From: an uncultured Flavobacteriaceae bacterium
GTDB lineage: Bacteria; Bacteroidota; Bacteroidia; Flavobacteriales; Flavobacteriaceae
DNA length: 64,000 nt
Reading direction: 5' to 3'
Assembly (NCBI GenBank): GCA_943789365.1
Contig: CALSTV010000001.1
Location: 1,550,001-1,614,000, forward strand
Made by a program: the position numbers and the translations under genes. Below are positions 57,073-64,000 of this stretch, piece by piece; position 1 is the stretch's first letter; every line of letters starts with the position of its first letter. The notes under the pieces are model-generated. The model was not told the origin of the DNA. It made no database searches and worked only from the letters and a program-made list of their open reading frames with translations.

Positions 57073-58539
57073 ATGAAATTTAAACTACAACTCCTTACTA
57101 CTTTCGTCCTATTGCTCACTTTTGGTTTGATTTCTTGCCAGCAAAAAGCAGCTAAAAAACCCAATGTATTATTATTGTATATGGATGATTTACGCCCGCA
57201 ATTAAATTGCTATGGGTATTCTGAAATACAATCTCCTCAAATAGATGCCTTGGCTAAAAATGGTGTTTTATTCAAAAACGCATACTGCAATGTAGCCGTT
57301 TGTGGCGCTTCAAGAGCCAGTATGCTCACAGGAATACGCCCTACAAAAAACATTTTTAGAAATTATAAAGTATTTGTTCAAAACGACACCCCAGAAGCCA
57401 TCACCTTACCTCAACTTTTTAAAAACAATGGGTATACAACAATTTCTAATGGGAAAATTTACCACCATTTAGACGATCGAATGAATGATTGGCATGAGGT
57501 TTGGCGCCCATATGCATTCGATAAAAACCCTGAAAACTTAGCCCCAACAAACTGGTGGCAAGGCTTATGGCGCGATTATCAAACTCCCGAAAACCGCGCT
57601 TTCTACAAAAGAACAAATAGAGGACCCGCCTACGAAAGCGCATCGGTACACGATAGTACTTATATTGATGGACTGATGACTCAAAAGGTGCTTCGAGATT
57701 TAGTAAAACTAAAAAAAGAAGAGAAACCATTTTTCCTTACTGCGGGTTTTATAAGTCCACATTTACCCTTTAACGCGCCTACAAAACATTGGGACAAGTA
57801 CCCCCGTGAAACGATTAAACAACCTTACAACAATTTTGTCGCCAAAAATGCCCCTGAAGCGTCTATAAGTACATCCAGAGAGCTTAGGCAGTACACAGGG
57901 CTTCCTAAAAAACCAAACGATCTTGATGATGCCACTGCTATTTCTATGATTCACGGATATTATGCAACCGTGAGCTATGTCGACACCTTAATAGGAAAAA
58001 TCTTAGCACAATTACACTCTTTAGAATTAGACAAAAATACTATCGTTGTTTTGGTTTCCGACCATGGTTACAACCTACAGGAACATCATCAATGGGCTAA
58101 ATGGACAAGCCATCGAACCTCTATGCAAGTGCCACTTATAATCGCTTCCCCTTTCGAAACAAAAAACCAAACTACAGATGCCTTGGTAGAATTGGTAGAC
58201 CTTTACCCCACTTTAGCGGATATGTGTGGACTAAATACGCCCACCAACCAATTAGAAGGTCAGAGTTTACTACCCATACTAAAGAATGTCAAATCAAAGG
58301 GAAAAGACCATATCTTTATAAACAATAGTAATGGGTACACCATTAAGACCAACCAGTATAGCTATACAGAATATATAAGTCGTGAAACCAATATGGCGTA
58401 TGCAAAAATGCTTTACGACCACAAGGTTGATCCAGACGAGAATGAAAATGTTGTTAATAGCGAAGCCTATACAGATATAGCACTTCAACTTCACAAAGCA
58501 TTGCACACCCATTATAAGCAAAACATTACAGGAAAATAA
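57073..58539 (+). CDS. Cys-type sulfatase lipoprotein
   Basis: A 488-residue sulfatase with a lipobox signal (LTFGLISCQQ). The catalytic motif is CGASR at C77 (AVCGASRASMLTG). Metal-site motifs VLLLYMDDLRPQLN and VLVSDHGYNLQEHHQW and the FISPHLPFNAP segment place it in the iduronate-2-sulfatase-like S1 branch, as for the genes at 32447 and 58542. It is followed at 2 bp by another sulfatase. The pair lies between two tRNA-Asn copies. Confidence 0.93.
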   Translation: MKFKLQLLTTFVLLLTFGLISCQQKAAKKPNVLLLYMDDLRPQLNCYGYSEIQSPQIDALAKNGVLFKNAYCNVAVCGASRASMLTGIRPTKNIFRNYKVFVQNDTPEAITLPQLFKNNGYTTISNGKIYHHLDDRMNDWHEVWRPYAFDKNPENLAPTNWWQGLWRDYQTPENRAFYKRTNRGPAYESASVHDSTYIDGLMTQKVLRDLVKLKKEEKPFFLTAGFISPHLPFNAPTKHWDKYPRETIKQPYNNFVAKNAPEASISTSRELRQYTGLPKKPNDLDDATAISMIHGYYATVSYVDTLIGKILAQLHSLELDKNTIVVLVSDHGYNLQEHHQWAKWTSHRTSMQVPLIIASPFETKNQTTDALVELVDLYPTLADMCGLNTPTNQLEGQSLLPILKNVKSKGKDHIFINNSNGYTIKTNQYSYTEYISRETNMAYAKMLYDHKVDPDENENVVNSEAYTDIALQLHKALHTHYKQNITGK

Positions 58540-58541
58540 TC

Positions 58542-60053
58542 ATGATGAAAAACATAAAATTTACATTCACAATACTCTTTATATGTGCAGGACTGTCTGC
58601 ACAAAAACAAAACGTGCTCTTTATTTTAGTAGACGATTTAAAACCCACAATTAACGCATTTGGTGCCTCCCAGATGATTACTCCAAATTTCGATTCTTTT
58701 GCAGACCAAAGCGTGGTGTTTACTAATACACAATGCCAACAAGCAGTTTGTGCGGCCTCCAGAGTAAGCTTTATGACTGGAATGCGCCCCGATTATACGC
58801 AAATATTAGATTTAAAAACCCATATGCGCGACAAAGTTCCAAATTCGTTAACATTGCCCGAATATTTTAAACAAAACGGTTATGAAACGGCTGGTATTGG
58901 AAAGGTATTACACGGTGCTAAAAATAACGACCCGCAATCCTGGAGTATCCCGTTTATTAAAGATGACTTTTTACCTTTCAACAGCAATTTTGATGTGCCT
59001 GTCGACCATCAATATCAAAATAAAAAAACCAAAAAAATATACAGACAATTACTTGCCAACAACACCAAAAAAAATGCAATTCGTAAAGAATTGGCAAAGG
59101 CAGGAGGTAGACCCTCAACCGAAATGCTAGACATTCCAGATAACGCCTATGCCGACGGAGCTTTGGCCTTAAGAAGTATAGAATTATTAAAAACCTTTCA
59201 AAAAAACAATACGCCCTTTTTCTTAACGGTTGGCTTTCATAAACCTCACTTACCTTTTGTAGCCCCCAAAAAATATTGGGATTTATACGATAGAGACGCT
59301 ATTGAATTAGCAGCCTATCAAAAACCTGCTAAAGATGCGCCACAATACGCTTTGCACACCTGGGGAGAACTAAAAGGGTATTCTGACATCAAAAAGAACA
59401 TCGGTGCTGATGGCTTGGTAATGGAAGCTAAACAAAGAGAACTTATTCATGGCTATTACGCATCTGTGTCTTATATAGATGCACAATTAGGCTTGCTATT
59501 AGAACATCTAAAAAGTTCAGGATTACAAGAGAACACAGTAGTCGTACTTATTGGTGATCACGGATGGCATTTGGGTGACCACGGCGTTTGGAACAAACAC
59601 ACGAATTACGAACAAGCCACAAGAACTCCCTTATTTGTGATGACTCCAAAGGGTAAAAAAGGAGTGAAAAATGCTAGCCCAACAGAATTGATCGATGTGT
59701 TTCCAACACTTTGTGAGGGTGTAGGCTTGGCAAGTCCTTCACATTTGCAGGGCAAAAGTTTGATGCCCATAGTAAAAGGCGAAAAAACAAAAGTAAAAGA
59801 AATTGCACTCAGTCAATTTCCACGAGGACCAAAAATGGGGTATGCGGCACGATCGGAACGATATCGCTATATCGAATGGCGCGAAGGAAACTACAAAAAA
59901 TCAAAGGACTATATCCATGGAAAAGTGTTGGCCACTGAACTCTATGATTACAAGGTCGATCCTTTAGAAAAAAGAAACCTAATCGATGATCCTGATTATA
60001 GCGATGTAAAAAGATCAATGCAGACGCATCTAAATCAACTAGTAAACAATTAA
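58542..60053 (+). CDS. Secreted Cys-type sulfatase
   Basis: A 503-residue sulfatase with a signal peptide ending CAGLSAQ. The catalytic motif is CAASR at C70 (AVCAASRVSFMTG). Motifs VLFILVDDLKPTIN, GIGKVLHG, GFHKPHLPFVAPKKYWD and LIGDHGWHLGDHGVWNK match the iduronate-2-sulfatase-like branch. It is 2 bp from the upstream sulfatase. Its sequence after the active site differs enough that the two are not recent duplicates. The repeat fragment ATCCGC-A9-GACTACAC begins 17 bp past its stop. Confidence 0.93.
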   Translation: MMKNIKFTFTILFICAGLSAQKQNVLFILVDDLKPTINAFGASQMITPNFDSFADQSVVFTNTQCQQAVCAASRVSFMTGMRPDYTQILDLKTHMRDKVPNSLTLPEYFKQNGYETAGIGKVLHGAKNNDPQSWSIPFIKDDFLPFNSNFDVPVDHQYQNKKTKKIYRQLLANNTKKNAIRKELAKAGGRPSTEMLDIPDNAYADGALALRSIELLKTFQKNNTPFFLTVGFHKPHLPFVAPKKYWDLYDRDAIELAAYQKPAKDAPQYALHTWGELKGYSDIKKNIGADGLVMEAKQRELIHGYYASVSYIDAQLGLLLEHLKSSGLQENTVVVLIGDHGWHLGDHGVWNKHTNYEQATRTPLFVMTPKGKKGVKNASPTELIDVFPTLCEGVGLASPSHLQGKSLMPIVKGEKTKVKEIALSQFPRGPKMGYAARSERYRYIEWREGNYKKSKDYIHGKVLATELYDYKVDPLEKRNLIDDPDYSDVKRSMQTHLNQLVNN

Positions 60054-60070
60054 ATGGCGACTTCAAGAAT

Positions 60071-60206
60071 ATCCGCAAAAAAAAAGACTACACGAGGGAA
60101 CAAATCTTATAAACAAGTATATAACTAGGCGCTTGGGCTTCCTTCGACTTCGCCTTGCCTAACGGCAGGCTTGCTCAGGACAGGCTTCTCGCCCAAGAGT
60201 ATCCGC
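60071..60206. repeat. Single 130-bp relative of the tRNA-linked repeat
   Basis: ATCCGC-A9-GACTACAC occurs at 60071 and again at 60201, a 130-bp period. The interval contains CTTGGGC, CGCCTTGCCTAACGGCAGGC and GGCTTCTCGCCCAAGAG as in the 182-bp units, but the spacer after GACTACAC is unrelated and the CATTCCATAAACTTC segment is missing. Confidence 0.85.
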
Positions 60207-60244
60207 AAAAAAAAAGACTACACTTGCGTGTAGTCTTTCTTTTT
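60207..60244 (-). terminator. Terminator of the second tRNA-Asn
   Basis: An 8-bp stem GACTACAC / GTGTAGTC with a TTGC-type loop, flanked by A-rich and T9 tracts on the minus strand. Confidence 0.85.
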
Positions 60245-60245
60245 G

Positions 60246-60319
60246 CTCCTCCTCTTGGGCTCGAACCAAGGACCCTCTGATTAACAGTCAGATGCTCTAA
60301 CCAACTGAGCTAAGGAGGA
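60246..60319 (-). tRNA. tRNA-Asn (anticodon GTT), second copy
   Basis: The same 74-nt cloverleaf as 56518-56591, with anticodon at 60283-60285. The ~35 bp 5' of the gene is also conserved between the two copies. Confidence 0.96.
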
Positions 60320-60354
60320 AAATTGTCCAGCAATACATTTCTGTTTTGCGAGTG

Positions 60355-60362
60355 CAAATATA
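60355..60362 (-). promoter_or_regulatory. -7 promoter element of second tRNA-Asn (TATATTTG)
   Basis: Same element and same distance to the tRNA as in the first copy. Homology to the first locus ends just beyond it. Confidence 0.6.
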
Positions 60363-60504
60363 AAGATAATTTTAACGTACACAAACAGAAAAAATTAATT
60401 TTAATCCTGCAACAAACATAACCTACAAAACGATTCCATCAATTTAATGTCACTCTATCAATAAAGAAGACAAATAACACTTACATTGTTTAAATAACAT
60501 TTAA

Positions 60505-60512
60505 TACCTTTG
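60505..60512 (+). promoter_or_regulatory. Possible -7 element of the plug-only protein gene (TACCTTTG)
   Basis: TAnnTTTG match 38 bp before the ATG. No good -33 element. Confidence 0.35.
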
Positions 60513-60549
60513 AGATATTATATATAATTTAATTTTATCAATTACTGCA

Positions 60550-61185
60550 ATGATGTTTCGTAAACCCATATTAGTTCTAGCCTTTTTACTGCTATCAATT
60601 TCAATTTTTGCACAGACTTCATTGATTGGTAACGTTGCAGACGAGAAAGGAAAACCTATTATTGACGCTATTGTGTATGTAGATACCATTAAGACAGCAA
60701 CCAAAATTAATGCTGTTGGATATTTTAAAATAGAAGTAGCGGACTCAACAGAAACTATTAGTGTTTTCTCTGCCAAATACGGCTACTTGACTGCTAAATA
60801 TGCTAAGCAAGAACGCTTGAGTTTTGTGTTTAGCGATGTGCAAAAAGAAAATCAAATGGCAAAAAACAAAACATCTTCTTCAGCGTTAAACACTTTGAAC
60901 GTTCAAAAAGATGTTAACAAAGAACTCTTCACAAACATATACCAGTACATTGCAGGAAGGGTTGCAGGTGTATCTGTCAATAACGACAACGAAATAATTA
61001 TTCGTGGAGGAAGTTCATGGGAATTATCTAATGACCCATTGTTCGTTGTTGATGGTGTCGTTGTAAATAACATTGATAATATATTGCCTGCAGATGTTGA
61101 TCAAATACAAGTCCTAAAAGGAGTAGATGCGGCTATATATGGTTCTAGAGGCTCAAGTGGTGTTATTGAAATTACAACAAGATAA
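60550..61185 (+). CDS. Plug-only TonB-receptor-like protein
   Basis: A 211-residue protein with a signal peptide ending SIFAQ, a CarboxypepD_reg-like domain (~24-95, LIGNVADEKGKPIIDAIVYVD) and a TonB plug domain (~110-211: IAGRVAGVSV, IIIRGGSS, DPLFVVDGVVV, DVDQIQVLKGVDAAIYGSRGSSGVIEITTR). It ends in a stop right where a SusC-type receptor would enter its beta-barrel. No barrel-like sequence follows in the next 363 bp, so it is not a recent frameshift. A periplasmic or outer-membrane partner role is possible. It stands alone between tRNA-Asn and sucA. Confidence 0.82.
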   Translation: MMFRKPILVLAFLLLSISIFAQTSLIGNVADEKGKPIIDAIVYVDTIKTATKINAVGYFKIEVADSTETISVFSAKYGYLTAKYAKQERLSFVFSDVQKENQMAKNKTSSSALNTLNVQKDVNKELFTNIYQYIAGRVAGVSVNNDNEIIIRGGSSWELSNDPLFVVDGVVVNNIDNILPADVDQIQVLKGVDAAIYGSRGSSGVIEITTR

Positions 61186-61548
61186 TTCTAATTTCTTTAG
61201 ACATAGAGGATCTTCCAAATCTGATTTTCGAAAATTTGCACAGAAAAATTACCTCGTAAAGAAATAGAAATCACAAATGAAGTTTAATTTCACTTGATTT
61301 CAAAAAGGTAATAGGCATTCTTTGTCGTATTAATAATCTTACTTCACTTCAAAGAATAAAAATTTTCAGCCCCTTATTCTTTAAAAATTCACGATTTACA
61401 TTTTAACACAAGAAATTAACAAAAAAAATAAAATCTGTTGTATTTATTTACATTTTTTACAAATCGTCTAAGCAAAAGAGGTCATTCGATGAAAACATTG
61501 TACTTTTGTCATCAATATTAACAATACACTGAGTATTTACTATTATAT
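61186..61548. other. Intergenic region upstream of sucA
   Basis: A 363-bp AT-rich gap. I see no ORF, no remnant of a beta-barrel and no strong hairpin. A TACTTTTG (61501-61508) could be the sucA -7 element. Confidence 0.5.
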
Positions 61549-64000
61549 ATGGACAAATTTTCGTTCTTAAACGCAGCACATACTGGCTTTATTGCCGACC
61601 TATACGACCAGTACCTAGTGAACCCGGATTCAGTAGAACCTAGTTGGAAAAGTTTTTTTCAAGGTTATGATTTGGCCAATGAAGATTATGATCTTACCGG
61701 TGAGGAAAACACTTCCGTGGCAATTCCTGAACAGGTACATAAAGAATTTCATGTTATTGAATTGATCAATGGCTATAGATCGCGTGGACACTTATTTACA
61801 AAGACCAATCCAGTTCGTGAAAGAAGGTTGTATACACCAAATTTAGACATTGTCAATTTTGGCCTTTCTGAAAAGGATTTGGACACCGTATTTAGTGCTA
61901 GTGAAATATTAGGTTTAAAACCTACCAAACTAAGCACGATAATTGCCCATTTGGAAGAAATGTATTGTGATTCTATTGGGGTTGAATATATGTATATTCG
62001 TAACCCTAAAGAAATCAAATGGTGGCAAGAACGTTTGAATAAAAACAACAACCACCCTTCTTATAATGAAGATTCCAAAAAATATATTTTATCAAAACTA
62101 AACCAAGCGGTAGGTTTTGAAGATTTTTTACAAACAAAATATGTAGGTCAGAAACGTTTTTCTCTAGAAGGAGGAGAAACTTTGATCCCTGCAATTTCTG
62201 TTGCCCTAAGAGATGCTGCAGAAAAATACGGTGTTAAAGAGTGTGTTTTAGGAATGGCACATAGAGGACGTTTAAATACCTTGACAAACATCTTTAGAAA
62301 ACCAGTTAGAGATTTGTTTTCCGAATTTGAAGGAAAAGATTTTGACGATGAACACATCGATGGTGATGTAAAATACCATATGGGACTTACACTGAGTAAA
62401 ACCTTTAGAAACGGTGAGGTCATGAAAATGAACTTGGTACCGAATCCATCACATCTCGAAACTGTTGCTCCCGTTGCAGAAGGAATTGCCAGAGCAAAAA
62501 TTGACAGAAAATACAATGGTGACGATTCCAAAATATTACCGATTATCGTTCATGGTGATGCTGCCATTGCAGGTCAGGGAATTGTATATGAGGTAACTCA
62601 AATGAGTAAACTCGCAGGCTACAAAACCGGTGGAACTTTACATATTGTTGTAAACAACCAAGTAGGTTTTACTACCAACTATTTAGATGCGCGTTCAAGT
62701 ACCTATTGTACAGATGTAGCAAAAGTTACCCTCTCTCCTGTCTTACACGTAAATGCCGATGATGTAGAAGCGGTGTGTCATGCAGTAGAATTGGCGCTTG
62801 AGTTTAGAATGAAATTCAAAAGAGATATTTTTATTGATCTTTTAGGATATCGTAAATATGGGCATAACGAAGGTGATGAACCTCGTTTTACGCAACCTAA
62901 TTTATACAAGGCAATTGCTAAACATAGCAACCCAAAAGACATCTATGTTGAAAAATTAATCAAAGAAAACACCATTGATGCTGCCTATGCCAAAGAAATC
63001 AAAGACGATTTTAAAGGCATGCTAGAAGCAGAATTTCAAAAATCAAAAGAAGACACCACCTCCAAGGTAGTTCCATTTATGGAGCATACTTGGAAAGAAT
63101 TTGTTCGTGAAAAATTGCCTGAAATGTTACAGCCAACTGACACGAACTACCCAATAGAAAACTTGAAAGGAATTGCAAAAATAGTTTCTACTGTTCCCGA
63201 CGGAGTTAAATTTGTAAGAAAAGCAGAGCGAATTGTAAAAGGACGCGACAAAATGGTGTTTGAAAACAACAAGCTTGACTGGGGTATGGGAGAAACGCTT
63301 GCCTATGGATCTTTGCTCGAAGAAGGTTACAACGTACGTATTTCTGGTCAAGATGTAGAACGTGGTACCTTTAGCCATAGACATGCCATTTTACGTGATG
63401 AAAATACGGAAGACCGCATCAACCTAATCAATACAAACCCAAAGAATAAAGGAGAGATGTATATCTACAACTCGCTGCTTTCTGAATATGGCGTTTTAGG
63501 TTTTGATTATGGATATGCGATGGCAAATCCAAATACACTAACTATTTGGGAAGCCCAATTTGGAGATTTCAACAACGGAGCCCAAATAATGTTCGATCAG
63601 TACATTTCTGCTGCTGAGCACAAATGGAAATTACAAAACGGAATTGTGGTTTTGTTGCCTCATGGTTATGAAGGGCAAGGTTCTGAGCATTCATCTGCAA
63701 GAATAGAGCGCTTTTTACAATTGTGTGCAAACGACAATATGACGGTTGCCAATTGTTCTACACCTGCCAACTTTTACCACTTATTACGTCGTCATATGAA
63801 ACGTAAACATCGCAAACCTTTGATTGTGTTTACACCAAAAAGTTTGTTACGTCATCCAAAAGCAGTCAATCCAATTGAAGATTTTGCCGACGGAAGCTTC
63901 CAAGAAGTTATTGATGACACTGTAAATCCATCAAAAGTAACCAAGCTCGTTTTCTGTACTGGAAAATTCTATTATGAATTATTAGAAGAAAGAGAAACTA
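61549..64000 (+). CDS. sucA: 2-oxoglutarate dehydrogenase E1 component (5' part)
   Basis: The first 817 codons of the thiamine-diphosphate-dependent E1 subunit of the 2-oxoglutarate dehydrogenase complex (TCA cycle); the 3' end lies outside the window. Seen: the N-terminal E2-binding helix (FLNAAHTGFIADLYDQYL ... PSWKSFFQGYD), SLEGGETLIPA, GMAHRGRLN, PSHLETVAPVAEG, the ThDP-binding HGDAAIAGQG through VVNNQVGFTTN, YRKYGHNEGDEP, SGQDVERGTFSHRHA and LLPHGYEGQGSEHSSARIERFLQ. The start is MDKFSFLNAAH. sucB would be expected next. Confidence 0.97.
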   Translation, partial: MDKFSFLNAAHTGFIADLYDQYLVNPDSVEPSWKSFFQGYDLANEDYDLTGEENTSVAIPEQVHKEFHVIELINGYRSRGHLFTKTNPVRERRLYTPNLDIVNFGLSEKDLDTVFSASEILGLKPTKLSTIIAHLEEMYCDSIGVEYMYIRNPKEIKWWQERLNKNNNHPSYNEDSKKYILSKLNQAVGFEDFLQTKYVGQKRFSLEGGETLIPAISVALRDAAEKYGVKECVLGMAHRGRLNTLTNIFRKPVRDLFSEFEGKDFDDEHIDGDVKYHMGLTLSKTFRNGEVMKMNLVPNPSHLETVAPVAEGIARAKIDRKYNGDDSKILPIIVHGDAAIAGQGIVYEVTQMSKLAGYKTGGTLHIVVNNQVGFTTNYLDARSSTYCTDVAKVTLSPVLHVNADDVEAVCHAVELALEFRMKFKRDIFIDLLGYRKYGHNEGDEPRFTQPNLYKAIAKHSNPKDIYVEKLIKENTIDAAYAKEIKDDFKGMLEAEFQKSKEDTTSKVVPFMEHTWKEFVREKLPEMLQPTDTNYPIENLKGIAKIVSTVPDGVKFVRKAERIVKGRDKMVFENNKLDWGMGETLAYGSLLEEGYNVRISGQDVERGTFSHRHAILRDENTEDRINLINTNPKNKGEMYIYNSLLSEYGVLGFDYGYAMANPNTLTIWEAQFGDFNNGAQIMFDQYISAAEHKWKLQNGIVVLLPHGYEGQGSEHSSARIERFLQLCANDNMTVANCSTPANFYHLLRRHMKRKHRKPLIVFTPKSLLRHPKAVNPIEDFADGSFQEVIDDTVNPSKVTKLVFCTGKFYYELLEERET

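Noticed and set aside
61186-61548. Missing beta-barrel of the plug-only protein by frameshift
   Set aside because: The region is AT-rich non-coding in all frames and only 363 bp long, too short for a barrel.

Overview
The window looks like a chromosome segment of a marine flavobacterium (Bacteroidota). The evidence is type IX secretion (T9SS) C-terminal tails, a SusC/SusD pair, promoters with the Bacteroidota -7 element TAnnTTTG, AT-rich intergenic DNA, a giant repeat-built surface protein, FucP-type sugar transport and five Cys-type sulfatases. The species cannot be named from the sequence alone.

Layout. (1) 1-9.5 kb: a giant minus-strand surface protein gene that runs off the left edge. 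It has about 13 PKD-like modules, then a one-base frame break in a C8 tract, then about 15 alternating DUF11-type modules. (2) 9.6-20.8 kb: housekeeping genes, namely ahcY, a phosphopantetheinyl transferase overlapping a GGGP-synthase-family gene, an AlkD-like glycosylase, an ArfB-like rescue hydrolase, feoA-feoB plus a 39-residue Cys-rich membrane protein behind a palindromic operator, a SCO1-like protein, rseP, bioB and a ketoacyl synthase. (3) 20.9-54.1 kb: a polysaccharide utilisation locus (PUL). Reading down the minus strand it holds a beta-helix protein, SusC, SusD, a GH99/71-like protein, GH92, a small secreted protein, GH92, sulfatase, FucP-like permease, two sulfatases, a TIM-barrel lipoprotein, an SMP-30-like propeller, mannose-6-phosphate isomerase, and a large beta-helix/cytochrome c fusion. 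Beyond its upstream end lie a plus-strand GH99/71-like gene, a membrane-spanning LamG/Kelch regulator and a propeller/discoidin T9SS protein. (4) 54.1-60.4 kb: twelve tandem 182-bp repeats, a tRNA-Asn, a zinc-ribbon microprotein, two sulfatases, then a second identical tRNA-Asn with related repeat sequence. (5) 60.5-64 kb: a plug-only TonB-receptor-like protein and the 5' part of sucA.

How the parts fit (inference). Two GH92 alpha-mannosidase-family enzymes, two GH99/71-like proteins, mannose-6-phosphate isomerase, a hexose/fucose-type symporter and sulfatases point to a sulfated, alpha-mannose-containing glycan. Sulfatases strip sulfate, GH99-like and GH92 enzymes cut the chain, SusCD imports oligosaccharides, the FucP-like permease takes up the monosaccharide, and ManA feeds it to glycolysis. 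The transmembrane regulator is a candidate sensor. The sulfatase pair between the tRNA-Asn copies may be an accessory module of the same pathway.

The items most worth a second look are the tRNA-linked repeat array, whose unit carries an inverted copy of the tRNA-Asn 3' end and terminator; the beta-helix/cytochrome fusion and its shorter paralogue bracketing the PUL; the membrane-spanning one-component regulator; the homopolymer frame break in the giant adhesin; and the 7-1-7 operator at feoA.
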